Shown: positions 38,701 through 45,200 of the stretch, piece by piece
How the letters are laid out: every line of letters begins with the position of its first letter
Position numbering within the stretch: position 1 is the first letter of the stretch
NCBI GenBank assembly: GCA_963971305.1
Contig: OZ020303.1
Span: 60,698,867-60,762,866, forward strand
Direction: 5' to 3'
DNA: 64,000 nt
From: Arcuatula senhousia
Lineage: Eukaryota > Mollusca > Bivalvia > Mytilida > Mytilidae
Program-made: the position numbers and the translations under genes
The notes under the pieces: generated by a model
Told to the model about the DNA's origin: nothing
Database searches by the model: none
What the model saw: only the letters and a program-made list of their open reading frames with translations

Positions 38701-39701
38701 GCTTCTCACTTTTTGTTCCCAAGAACAACATGAACCAAATTACGGATATATAAAAGCTGTGATTGTAGTAGCTGTAAAGTCAGTTACAGCAAACAAATAA
38801 TGAAGATATTATGTGATAATTTGATATTATTGGTTCCAAAACAATTACCTTCAAGGGAATGCACACATTGCAAGATTCTTCATGCCTTCCTATAACATTG
38901 GATCCTGTAAAACCAAAAAAAGTAACCTTGAGCTCTTGTATAATATGATTAAATTTTACACAAATTTCTTATTGAAGTATAAAAATAAAATAAGGGGTAT
39001 TCTTTTTCTTAATGTAGCATAACCTACTATAAAATGTACAAGAATGAATGTTTCAATTGATGATTTTCAGTTGGACATTTTCCCCTCCTTACTTATTTTC
39101 AGTTCAATGTAAGAATTCAAATGATAAGTTTCACGATTTTTTCTAAACACCAGTATACATGTATTTCAATTTCATAGCTTGCTCAACTGTGTGCATTCAA
39201 AGCTTTTGGAATTTTCGTGGTCTTTTTTACCATATTGACAAAACATAATTATTCAATTCAAAACAAAAATAAAAGTGAATTACCTTCATACAATGAGAAT
39301 ACTTGTTCTGGAAACCCTCTCTGGCAGGACACTTTCAAGTAAGCAACCTAAAAATATGTTAAAGCAAACATGTTAGTTACAATTTACATAAAAAACGTAT
39401 TGCAGGTCTCTTTGTTTCACATTTAGTAATTGATAGATACATGTACATGTTTGTAAATTTCCAAAAATAAAACAAAATCTTTCATTGCTAGGTTCTTTAT
39501 GAATATGTTGTTTTACTGTTTGGTAATGTCTAGTATTTTCTCTCAAAGTTTTTATGAACAAAACGCAAAATTTTCTCTTGCAAGGCCTAGGCTTTTTAAG
39601 AAACTTACTGGTGTTTTATTTTCAGGGTCGATCTCTTCATCAGTTTGTTGGTCAAATTCATCCAAAAATATTGCTTGTGTTTGATCAAAATCATCAGCCA
39701 T
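3357..39701 (-). CDS. MDC1: MDC1, mediator of DNA damage checkpoint protein 1 (23 coding exons, 1816 aa)
   Basis: MDC1 is the nuclear scaffold that binds phosphorylated H2AX at DNA breaks and recruits ATM, MRN and RNF8. Coding exons, in minus-strand order: 39701-39609, 39347-39284, 38904-38849, 38657-38565, 37996-37904, 37496-37368, 37030-36958, 35787-35701, 33827-33750, 31677-31611, 31239-31173, 26452-26378, 24199-23047, 22005-21787, 19250-19039, 18358-18215, 17793-15742, 14794-14627, 12976-12908, 12300-12201, 11706-11551, 5490-5465, 3533-3357. All have AG/GT borders and the phases join without a break (5451 nt including the stop). Order of parts: a TQ motif near the N-terminus, FHA (about 32-133), acidic TQ-x-aromatic region (134-325), DATxAV repeat exon (326-709), further TQAY motifs (about 790-850), RGR-repeat exon (902-1585), tandem BRCT (about 1620-1816). 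This matches vertebrate MDC1 end to end, with lineage-specific repeats in the middle. The exact spliced form is inferred; small alternative exons are possible. Confidence 0.95.
3628..3722. repeat. 25-bp tandem repeat (intron 22)
   Basis: Four copies of GTCATAAGATTTCCATGTTT plus ATAAA, period 25, about 95 bases upstream of the last MDC1 exon acceptor in gene direction. Confidence 0.9.
4724..4940. repeat. ~230-bp repeat copy, MDC1 intron 22
   Basis: A diverged copy with the AACAGGAAATAGG and CATTCACCATTTCACAACCC segments. Confidence 0.65.
6192..6452. repeat. 76-bp compound tandem repeat (intron 21)
   Basis: Alternating 36- and 40-bp units, GCAACAAAATTTGCTACC and GCAACAAAATCTATTTGATACC, each followed by AACTGTGGCAAATTACA, about 3.5 pairs. 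Confidence 0.9.
6608..6751. mobile_element. Short MITE, copy 1 (intron 21)
   Basis: Ends CCAGTTTCATAAAACATCTC and GAGATGTTTTATGAAACTGG are exact inverted copies. Total about 144 bp; inside are further inverted TTTCCTCAAATC blocks. Confidence 0.8.
8590..9810 (+). mobile_element. Helitron-like element, family D, with ~140-bp cores (intron 21)
   Basis: Five or so tandem units contain GGGCCCCTAATTTCTAAACG and ATTTGGTCAACCA. They are followed by a unique 3' part, a (GACG)n microsatellite (9721-9767) and the terminal hairpin CCTGCTTTCGCC-TT-CGGCGACGCAGG (9785-9810), then TAAAAAA. Confidence 0.82.
9845..10887 (+). mobile_element. Family B element in MDC1 intron 21, with a nested insertion
   Basis: The same 5' end as the copy at 2297 and two core units. 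It is interrupted by 9982-10502. Confidence 0.78.
9982..10502 (+). mobile_element. Helitron-like element, family C, nested in family B
   Basis: Its ends are ACAAGATTGCTACGCG...TGTCCCCCGCCGC and GCGGCGGGGGAC, so TGTCCCCCGCCGC pairs with the last bases. A GACGGACGGACAGACGG microsatellite precedes the end. Removing it rejoins the family B sequence TGCAATAAAA-AATCAAA. Confidence 0.72.
11904..12160. repeat. ~230-bp repeat copy, MDC1 intron 20
   Basis: A complete copy between exons 20 and 21, with a small TATATATA insertion; it ends about 40 bp after the exon 20 donor. Confidence 0.78.
13092..14213. mobile_element. hAT-like non-autonomous element (intron 18)
   Basis: Ends CAGTGTTCTCCCCAGG and CCTGGGGAGAACACGG, flanked by TACATAAC and GACATAAC (7 of 8 bases alike). 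CAGTG-type ends with an 8-bp duplication mark hAT elements. Inside the left end, CGAGACGCTAT/GAGATGCTAT is repeated. No open frame of note. Confidence 0.8.
14795..15741. other. MDC1 intron 17, no recognised element
   Basis: AT-rich sequence with a poly-T run near 15650. It has a good acceptor (ttcttattcag) at the exon 18 side and a good donor (GAG/gtaaga) at the exon 17 side. Confidence 0.6.
15742..17793 (-). CDS. MDC1: MDC1 exon 17: 684-residue GRRGR/AT-hook-like repeat region
   Basis: One 2052-bp exon open from acceptor to donor, phase 0 at both ends. It is built of irregular repeats of 25-45 residues, each an acidic/Ser/Thr stretch followed by T-G-R-(R/K)-G-R or T-R-G-R-S and a hydrophobic V/I pair (for example GRRGRSTIVEKS, SRRGRSADK, GRRGRVSNVK). 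About 15 such RGR cores can be counted. RGR cores are typical of AT-hooks. The region occupies the place of the proline/serine/threonine repeats of mammalian MDC1, which bind nucleosomes; an equivalent chromatin-tethering role is inference. The long plus-strand open frames at 16439-16801 and 17252-17797 are shadows of this exon. Confidence 0.92.
18215..22005 (-). CDS. MDC1: MDC1 exons 14-16: linker and three TQAY motifs
   Basis: Exon 14 (22005-21787) is a Pro/Ser/Thr linker. The acceptor at atttcag/AACC was chosen over a nearby cag because only it fits the phase of exon 13. Exon 15 (19250-19039) has three TQAYSL motifs (ATQAYSLEED, PTQAYSLMEED, ATQAYSLEEE), further candidate RNF8-binding sites. 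Exon 16 (18358-18215) is basic with many SP sites (SPEKRKKSPSPKR). Exon 15 is 212 bp long, so skipping it alone would break the frame. Confidence 0.9.
18776..19014. repeat. ~230-bp repeat, copy on the other side of MDC1 exon 15
   Basis: The same orientation as 19264-19497; it ends 24 bp after the exon 15 donor. The two copies frame the exon as direct repeats. Confidence 0.8.
19264..19497. repeat. ~230-bp interspersed repeat (GGAAGTAG family), copy beside MDC1 exon 15
   Basis: The unit reads CTGTCAAAGTCAAAAATGGCC...AACAGGAAGTAG...CCAAATATCAAGTGGCTG...GTTGCTGAGAAAACTGTTACG...CCATTCACCATTTTATAACC. It ends within 14 bp of the 3' splice site of exon 15 (19250), so its T-rich complement supplies the pyrimidine tract. 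Inverted GGCCGGATTT/AAATCCGGCC lies near the two ends of intact copies. Confidence 0.8.
19936..19981 (+). ncRNA. Type I hammerhead ribozyme, copy 1 (core intact)
   Basis: In order: stem I strand ATGCTA (19936-19941), core CTGATGA (19942-19948), stem II GAGG-TTACT-CCTT (19949-19961, one G-U pair), core GAA (19962-19964), stem III ATATCGATAT (19965-19974, self-pairing with a 2-4 nt loop), site residue A (19975), and the second stem I strand TAGCAT (19976-19981), the exact complement of the first. Predicted cleavage is after 19975. The very short stem III is typical of metazoan type I hammerheads. All invariant bases are present. Confidence 0.85.
20318..20363 (+). ncRNA. Type I hammerhead ribozyme, copy 2 (one stem I mismatch)
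   Basis: Same layout as the first copy: ATGCTA, CTGATGA, GAGG-TTACT-CCTT, GAA, ATATCGATAT, A. The distal stem I strand is TATCAT instead of TAGCAT, giving one mismatch. A nearby change (AATTTAACC) improves outer pairing with GGTTTAA upstream. Predicted cleavage is after 20357, 382 nt from the first site. Confidence 0.8.
20410..21770. other. MDC1 intron 14, distal part
   Basis: Mostly unclassified AT-rich DNA. At 21470-21770 there is a diverged repeat with ACAGGAAGTAGATGAG and CCAAATATCAAGAGGCTG, ending near GTTGCAGATGACATAA, related to the piece nested at about 44750-45190. Confidence 0.45.
22140..22384. repeat. ~230-bp repeat copy, MDC1 intron 13
   Basis: A complete copy directly followed by the family F element. 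Confidence 0.8.
22390..22832 (+). mobile_element. Helitron-like element, family F (intron 13)
   Basis: Two tandem ~165-bp units with TTTTTCAAAGTGGCCTATCTC, then a short GACGGACGGACAGAC tract and the terminal hairpin CCCTGCCAC-TTCGT-GTGGCGGGG followed by TATAAAAA. Confidence 0.75.
23047..24199 (-). CDS. MDC1: MDC1 exon 13: TQ cluster, DATxAV repeats and basic tail
   Basis: A 1153-bp exon, residues about 326-709. The first third is rich in TQ (ATQAV, STQVV, ATQVF, STQVV). The middle is an array of DAT(V/L/I/M)AV units alternating with acidic or QED spacers, roughly 15-20 copies. The end is Lys/Arg/Ser-rich, with GRGRGRQKK and RGRKPKG runs and a serine-acidic block. In vertebrate MDC1 this position also carries low-complexity sequence, but the DATxAV repeat is not one I recognise. 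It exits in phase 1 at ACAG/gtattt. Confidence 0.9.
24441..25853. mobile_element. piggyBac-like element, degenerate (intron 12)
   Basis: TTAA flanks both ends (24437-24440 and 25854-25857); the termini are CCCTTAGCCTGC and GCAGCTGAAGGG. TTAA target duplications with CCCTT-type ends are the piggyBac signature. Just inside the left end, GCTACGCGCGAC-TTGTCG occurs twice (about 24451 and 24494). Coding-like fragments on the plus strand near 24690-25080 are full of stops, so any transposase is dead. Confidence 0.75.
26378..37496 (-). CDS. MDC1: MDC1 exons 6-12: acidic, one TQ-x-(F/Y) motif per short exon
   Basis: Exons 37496-37368, 37030-36958, 35787-35701, 33827-33750, 31677-31611, 31239-31173 and 26452-26378. 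Motifs read in order: QPTQ/AYPNH (split across an exon border), QTQAYSGDGDD, EPTQAFPDL, EPTQTFVAESESEDEG and ATQAYFGED. Thr-Gln followed at +3 by Phe or Tyr is the ATM-phosphorylated signal that the RNF8 FHA domain reads in vertebrate MDC1 (TQxF). Acidic Ser/Thr stretches (SGSETEDED, GSETGSESE) resemble the CK2-type SDT motifs that bind NBS1. The roles are inferred from the family; the motifs are seen directly. Introns here are long and full of repeats. Confidence 0.88.
26708..30114 (+). mobile_element. Helitron/pearl-like element, family A, with tandem ~160-bp cores (intron 11)
   Basis: It begins AACAAGAGGCTCCCAGGAGC...GCTCACCTGG and ends with a (GACGAC)n tract and the hairpin CACATGGACC-TTC-GGTCCAGGTG followed by AGCTAATAAAA. 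Between are tandem units of about 160 bp centred on GAGCTGAACATTTAAGCAAGC. A block of about 640 bp is duplicated as a higher-order repeat (27190-27820 and about 29090-29740). The Harbinger-like element interrupts it. Confidence 0.85.
27821..29084. mobile_element. PIF/Harbinger-like non-autonomous element nested in a Helitron-like repeat
   Basis: Inverted ends of 26 bp with 23 matches (GGCCACACAGAATTAATT at the left) are flanked by the 3-bp duplication TAA (27818-27820 and 29085-29087). Removing it restores the host repeat unit GGCCGTAACCCC. A TWA duplication with GG-starting ends is the PIF/Harbinger signature. It contains GCGAGCGAGCGA motifs near the left and GCGGGCGG motifs near the right. 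The 84-codon minus frame at 28619-28873 resembles nothing I know. Confidence 0.85.
30116..31047 (+). mobile_element. Helitron-like element, family E, copy 1 (intron 11)
   Basis: Begins AAGCTACGCCGAGCGCAGCA-TGATACGAC, then a 5' module shared with family D (TTGAACCCTGTACATTGG), a core with AATCTGATTGAAATATGCAGG, a (GACAAC/GACGAC)n tract and an end hairpin ATACGATCGCAAAAATTTTG-TGGTCGTAT. Confidence 0.8.
32151..33086 (+). mobile_element. Helitron-like element, family E, copy 2 (intron 9)
   Basis: Collinear with copy 1; it ends in the hairpin around 33053-33081 (GATCGCAAAAATTTTGCGGTC) followed by TATAAAAA. Confidence 0.8.
33110..33650. repeat. Diverged trimer of the ~230-bp repeat, MDC1 intron 9
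   Basis: Three successive units share ACAGGAAGTAGAT or its relic, ACCTCATACTGAA, CCAAATTTCAAGCCACT and GTAGTTGCTCAGAAAACTC. They are more diverged than the copies near exon 15. Similar diverged units occur at about 31843-32005, 58720-59000 and 59445-59590. Confidence 0.6.
34363..35600 (+). mobile_element. Helitron-like element, family E, copy 3 with two cores (intron 8)
   Basis: The same ends as the other copies, but the core is present twice (near 34640 and 35110). It ends TACGACCACAAATTTTTTGC-GGTCGTATAAAAA. Confidence 0.8.
35761..36170. repeat. 82-bp tandem array (five copies) that repeats the MDC1 exon 8 acceptor
   Basis: Copies start at 35761, 35843, 35925, 36007 and 36089, near-identical. 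On the minus strand each unit holds the pyrimidine tract, the 3' splice site and the first ~27 nt of exon 8 (TAACAACTGGTCCTGTTATT...). The real exon starts in the first copy (35787). The analogous acceptors at 35869, 35951 and 36115 keep AG; that at 36033 has lost it. Entry at any upstream acceptor runs into an in-frame TAA after GAAGAA. Confidence 0.92.
37225..37311 (-). pseudogene. Partial duplicate of MDC1 exon 6
   Basis: A second, diverged copy of the 3' two thirds of exon 6 lies 143 bp downstream and includes the donor (ACACAG/gtgaga). It reads TANDKDISLDLEKEEYDSDN and ends again in QPTQ. From a possible acceptor (agtttcag) it is an in-frame 29-codon exon, but the stretch before that acceptor is purine-rich, so use is doubtful. 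It could add one more TQ motif if spliced in. Confidence 0.6.
37904..39347 (-). CDS. MDC1: MDC1 exons 2-5: FHA domain
   Basis: Four short exons (39347-39284, 38904-38849, 38657-38565, 37996-37904) join to one forkhead-associated domain. Diagnostic residues are visible: NVIGRHEESCNV (the G-R and S of the phosphothreonine pocket), LSREHACIEI (the S-R-x-H motif), then the N-x-T-K segment and LKHGDTLTFGD near the end. In vertebrate MDC1 this domain binds phospho-ATM and mediates dimerisation. Introns are 90-440 bp and hold no recognised repeat. Confidence 0.95.
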
Positions 39702-39706
39702 TTTAT
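39609..39706 (-). CDS. MDC1: MDC1 exon 1 (first coding exon) with TQAI motif
   Basis: The start codon is at 39701-39699, five bases after a good 3' splice site (tttttttag, ending at 39707), so a non-coding 5' exon must lie further upstream. The exon codes for 31 residues beginning MADDFDQTQAIF and ends at the donor CCA/gtaagt. The TQAI motif near the N-terminus matches the site of vertebrate MDC1 that ATM phosphorylates and that then binds the FHA domain of a second MDC1 molecule; by inference dimerisation is conserved here. Confidence 0.9.
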
Positions 39707-39984
39707 CTAAAAAAACAAAAAGTCATACCTGAAATTTAAAGATGAATTATATTTAAGAGGGGCATTTTTTTTCAATGTCATAGTCATAGGTGACGTTTTT
39801 TGGCTACCTTGAACAACAGTTTATTATAAATCTCACTTGTCTGGACTTCAATTATTAATTGACTGAGCAATAAAAGATTGAACTCCTGATACTTCATCTG
39901 TTATAAATAAATACAAATAAAAAATATTTCATCTAGTCATAGACTTAACAAGATGGCAGCTTCCCCCAATGAAGCGATCTATAG

Positions 39985-40777
39985 TTTTTGAAAACATGAT
40001 GAAACTTTCTGATATTGCATACGAAGAATTTATAAGATATTCAATGAACTGGACTCATTTGTTTTACCAATCGTTATTCAAAGTTTCGACAATCAATGAA
40101 GTTAGAAAATTTTGGTGCCTAAAATATGTAACCAGAAGATTACACCAAGATGAAGGTGCCAAAGAAATGATAACTTGTATCTTCTTTTATATTTTACTTT
40201 TAATCATAAATTGGTTTCTTTAAATTGATTAATGATATATTAAATGTTTGTAACAAACTTTTATAAATTGACTCTTTTATGAATCTGTTTCAACATATTT
40301 TTTTACATTCGAAGTTATCAAATCTTTGTCTCGGATTTTAACAGGTATGGACAATATGTATGCATTCGATCAAATCGCCATAGGTCCCTCTGTATAAAGT
40401 GAAACTGTGAAACAGATTGTTATTATTTTTAAATAAAACTTTCATACACTAATTGCTGATATATTTTTGTAACTTTTAAGTCATGTTTAAACCCAATTAG
40501 TTCCTTATTTGACAAGTAATGACCCAGTTTGTCATCAGAAAAGGGTAAATTTTAAATATAGGTATGGAGTAAAAAGATAAGATATATCAAAATATGAATG
40601 TAAGTTTTGATGTTAAGAAGCATTTTAACATTCAATATCATTTTTAAAAGGGTCTTGTCAAATATCATAATGATTGACATAGTTTTTTCTACAGTCATGA
40701 CAGTCGAAGCTAATATGTGAAATTTTTACCACACTGGGTACGGGTACATGTACGTGTTACACATTTTAGGCCCCACC
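39985..40777. mobile_element. Second, left-truncated copy of the 872-bp transposon family
   Basis: It aligns collinearly with the intact copy at 40905-41776, with moderate divergence, and ends at 40777 with the right terminal repeat (GTTACACATTTTAGGCCCC). The left terminal repeat is missing. A frame of 84 codons (39969-40223) lies inside, but the matching part of the other copy has stops and overlaps an internal copy of the terminal repeat, so it is not a gene. Confidence 0.7.
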
Positions 40778-40834
40778 AGAGGAAACCCTGATAATCCAGC
40801 TAGAAAATCAATGAAAGCAAACAGCAATGGTAGG

Positions 40835-41815
40835 TGCCTGGAAACATTGACACATGTGGGGCTCGAACCCACAGAGGTATCGACCTTTGATTTTAAGTCC
40901 AGTGGGTGGTGCCTAAAATGTGTAACCCGTACCATTTTTGGCTTATTTACCCGTACCCGCACCTGTTTTCAAATTTGACTCGTTATGAGCGAAAACGCAA
41001 TAAAACTTTTTGAAATTGCACATGGAGATTTCTAATAAGTTATTCAATGAACTGGTACCATTTGTTTTTCAAATCTTTATTCTAATTTTCCAAAATCAAT
41101 GATGTTATAAAATTTCGGTGCCTAAAATGTGTAACCGGAAGTTTACACCATGACGAATGTGCCAAAGAAATGATAACTTTAAACTTCTTTAAAATTATAC
41201 TTCATCGTAAATTGGATACATTGTAATTGTTTAATGTTGTATTTCATATTTGTAACGATTGTTTTGTAAATTGACTCTTAAATGATTCTGTTTTAACTTA
41301 TTTTGTACGCTCCAAAATTATCCAAACTTTGGCCCGGATTTTCACCGGGTACGGGTAATTTGTAAACATTGGATAAAATCGTGATAGGTCCCTCGGTTTA
41401 AAGTGAAATTGTGAAAAAGATGGTAATTGATTTTAAATAAATCGTTCATCCACTTACTGCTTTTATATTTTTGTAACTTTTAATTCATTTTTAAAACAAA
41501 TCTTTTTCTCATTTGATTAGAAAAGGCCCTGTGTGTCATCGGGTACGGGTAAATTTTCAATGACGGTATCGAGTAAAAACATGATTTACTTCAAAATATG
41601 AATGTTAATTTTAAAGTTTTAAGATATGAAATCATTCAATGTCATATTTAAACGGCATACATCAAATATTACAATGATTGACTTCGTTTTCGTTACAATC
41701 GAAGCGAATATGTAAAATTTTTAACAACCTGGGTACGGGTACGGGTACTGCCTGGTTACACATTTTAGGCACCACCGTCCAGTGCCTTAATCTCTTGACC
41801 ACCGTGCTGTCTAAA
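40835..41815 (-). repeat. tRNA-Leu-like (SINE head or pseudogene) split by the transposon
   Basis: On the minus strand, 41815-41777 supplies the A-box half (GGTCAAGAGATTAAGGC) and 40904-40840 the rest (ACTTAAAATC, extra arm, GGTTCGAGCCC B box). Removing the 872-bp element and one target copy restores CACTGGACTTAAAATC, an anticodon arm with UAA. Acceptor-stem pairing is poor, so it is a tRNA-derived repeat or dead tRNA rather than a working gene. Confidence 0.7.
40905..41776. mobile_element. 872-bp non-autonomous DNA transposon with perfect 23-bp TIRs and 8-bp TSD
   Basis: Both ends begin GGTGGTGCCTAAAATGTG... and are perfect inverted copies over 23 bp. The target duplication GTCCAGTG flanks it at 40897-40904 and 41777-41784. 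GTGCCTAAAATGTGTAACC recurs inside near 41118. There is no intact open frame. The 8-bp duplication suggests hAT-, P- or Merlin-type transposition; the GG start fits Merlin best, but the family is not settled. Confidence 0.85.
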
Positions 41816-42109
41816 TGTATGCTGTAAGATGCTTTTACAATAAGAATTTCTTTTGGTTCTGATTAAGGGATGATCCTTTAATTCACCTTAACAAAACAGT
41901 AATTTCTGATTAATACAGTCATTAAAAGCAAAAAGATTCAGTGGCAAAATTGAAATTTGAGTGTAGGGAGCTAGTGCAGTGCAGGTTCAAACGTAATTAT
42001 TTAAAAACTTCAACTTTAGCAAAGCAATCAAATAAATTGTGGAATTGATGAAATTTGACAAACCAGATACCTTTTAAACAATTATTGAGGAGAATGTTGT
42101 AGTTTTATG

Positions 42110-42272
42110 TTTGTTTACATTCGGTTTGCTGTTCGCGCACTAAATTAAACCACGCGCATGTGGACAGGAACCGGAAGTAACAAAAAAATCAACAGGGTGA
42201 GGGTCGGGGAAAGATTACGACTGGATCGTCTGCATCGTTTGCCAAGCTTTGCTTGACACTGTGTCAGCTACA
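42110..42272. promoter_or_regulatory. Candidate bidirectional promoter of MDC1 and the FKBP12 gene
   Basis: The FKBP12 start codon (plus) is at 42273 and MDC1 runs away on the minus strand with a non-coding first exon upstream of 39706. The stretch is less AT-rich than its surroundings, has several CG and CGCG steps, and contains CCGGAAGT (42171-42178), the binding core of ETS-family factors common in housekeeping promoters. The MDC1 start site itself is not visible, so a shared promoter is inference. Confidence 0.4.
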
Positions 42273-45200
42273 ATGGGTGTAACTAAAGAAGTCATTCAAA
42301 ATGGAGATGGTAAAGTTCATCTCGGCACTTAAAAGATTATATTTTAAGCCATTAATTGATTAAAAATGCAATGATGCCTGAGTCAGTCATAAAATTTCAT
42401 GATAATTTTTCAAATGAAGGTTTAACCTGTTACGCCCCGAAGCTTCAATGAATATTTTATAAGCTAAAATCAATTCTAAACAAGTTTAAAGGCAAAAAAT
42501 TCATGTTCATGTTCAAAAATAAAAAATAAAACCAAACTAGTGGCTCCCGCAGGGTTAAAAACGACCTGCGACCTGAGGGCTTTTTAAGGGCGACTTCCGA
42601 CCTACACTTCATAAAATCGACCTATGCCAAAAAACGACCTGCGACCTCCGCCAAAATATGCCTTTTAAATGCGACCTTGCGACCTCAGACCCCTTTTAAA
42701 AGCGACCTTGCGACCTGAGGGGGGTACCCTGCGGGAGCCCCAAACTAGCTTTTCTTGTTGTGGTAGGGAGGTCACCACAAGTTGTGGGTCACTTGTGCGC
42801 ATAATGACGTCAGAAATTTTCAAAGGAAAAAGTTTTAAAAAGACGCTGAAAGTTTGGGAAAACAAGCCTGCAAAACCAGACGTTGAAGGAAAATTCATCT
42901 CAAAGTACAACTAAAATATTGACATTTCTACCTTTATCGCTCCCTTCGGGATCGTACTAACTTAAAATTCATGGGCACACTGATAGTTACCACATACATG
43001 TCTCTAGTTTTGTGGTTGTAAAATCTTAGAATTTAGATATATGAGAAAGATAAGCTTGCGTAGATACAAAAAAATCCATTCTATTTACAATTTTGATCAT
43101 TGACATTTGATCGAAATAACTTGGGGGTTTATGTGTTACTTTTTCCTGCTGATTTCAAGTCCATGAAAAACCCTTGAATTTTGTGTAAAAAAAAATAGTG
43201 GGAACCCTGTCTACATTACAGTCACACACTGCAGGCCGCAGCTACATTCAAATATTAAGAGATCCTGGGATCTGATGTGCAGTTGTATTTTCCAAACCAA
43301 TTACATTTGGCGGCTAATCAACTACATGTATTATATCCCCCCTCAAACAAAGCTCAACTCCTACTGAACTACTTGACAGATTTTAATACGCTCCAGAAGG
43401 GAGCCATAATGGTAGAAATGTCAATATTTTAGTTGTACTATGAGCTAAATTTTCCTTCAACGTCCAATTTAGCACGCGCTTGCTTTCCCAAACTTTCGGC
43501 GTCTTTTTAACGCTTTTTTCTATACAAATTTTGAACGTTATTAAACGCACATGTGACCCACAAGAAAAGCTAATTTAGGCAAATTAGGGGGGCAAATAAA
43601 GTCCAATATAATGCTCCTTTAAAAGTTTAGTAATCTTGCTCGCAGTATTCCTTGTCTACATTGTCAACAATTTTTGATAAATATACATGCATAATCATAA
43701 AAAAATTAAAGCTTTTAATTAGGTAAAAAAAATCTCATAATATGAGATTTTTTTACTCTTTCCTATATATTATGTAAAGCTTTACATTACACAATATTTT
43801 TTTTTGGCATGTTTGTATATACAGCACATATACATGTATATTATATCTTTTTAGGAGAAATGCCAAAGAAAGGTCAAACAGTTGTAGTTCACTATGAAGG
43901 TTTGTAGCAGTATGCTTTCCATAAAACCTGATATAAAAATAGAAAAAAAACCCATTTTTTTTAAGGGTATTTTTGTGGTATAAGATGTTTTTAATGTACT
44001 AAATCGTCCATGAAAATATACATGTACAGGTAGTATAAAATAACTCTTTTATTCATTGGTCATTATCAGAATTGCAACATCTTAACACTCAAATATCAAA
44101 GTACTTAAAAGTGCAAGTTTTGGTTTTAGGTTTGATTTTAAGGGGAGATGTTTGGGTTTTTTTGTTTTTTTTTTTTTTTGCTGAAAAAAGCTCACAAGTA
44201 GAAGTCTGAAATTAATTTAAACAATGAACTGTTATATTGTATTTTTGTTTTGTAGGTTTTCTTACAAATGGTCAAAAGTTTGATTCTTCAAAAGACAGAG
44301 GCCAACCATTTAAATTTAAATTAGGAAATGGAGATGTTATCAAAGGTTTGGAGTGTTTGATTAGACAGAAGTAATGTATTTTTAGCTCACGTGGACCAAA
44401 ATCCATGTGAGCTATTGCCATCACTTGGCGGCCATCGTCGCCATCGTCATCCGTTAACAATTTTTCAAAATTCAATCTTCTCCTCTTTAACTACCGAACA
44501 GGATCTAATGAAACTTGGTATAATTGATCATGAGGGTGTCCTGCACAAAATGTTGTGTTTTAATTTTTGATCCGTCAAAAAACATGACTGTTTTTACTAA
44601 AAATAGACCAGTGGAGTCTATATTGATATTGGCTTGTAAATCAGAAAGTATAAGAGACAAATAGAATCTGATGCATTGGGTCAAAGTTGCTAGATGACTT
44701 CCTATAGAGGTTATGGCTCCTTAAAGGCTAAAAATGGAGTTTTTATGTCGCCTGCAACGTGTTGCAGAAGCGACATATAGGGGTTACTTTGGCACTATCT
44801 GTTGTCCTGCGTTGTCGTCCTGCATCCTGCCGCGTCACAAAAATTTCCGTCGCAGTTTTCCAGGCAACTACATGCCACAGCCTCTTGATATTTGGTAAGT
44901 AGCTTTATCACATAGTACAAAAAGGTGTAAAGCGATTTTATGCCTGAGAAAAAAACTACTTCCTGTTTGACGAATACTTAACGTTTTATATATAATGGAC
45001 ATAGATGCCAAATTTTCGTCACAGTTTTTCAGGCAACTACATGCCACAGCCTCTTGATATTCGGTATGTAGCTTCATCACATAGTACTATAAGGTGTAAG
45101 GCCATTTAATGCCCCAAAATTAACCACTTCCTGTTTGGCAAACAAACATAGATACGAAGGCGAAATATGCCTTCCGGGGAAGGCTCCATCTAGTTTCATG

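Noticed and set aside
39969..40223. 84-codon plus-strand frame with plausible composition
   Set aside because: It lies in a transposon copy; the sister copy has stops there, and the frame runs through an internal copy of the terminal repeat.
40835..41815. Functional tRNA-Leu(UAA) gene
   Set aside because: Interrupted by 872 bp, and the acceptor stem pairs poorly even after removal.
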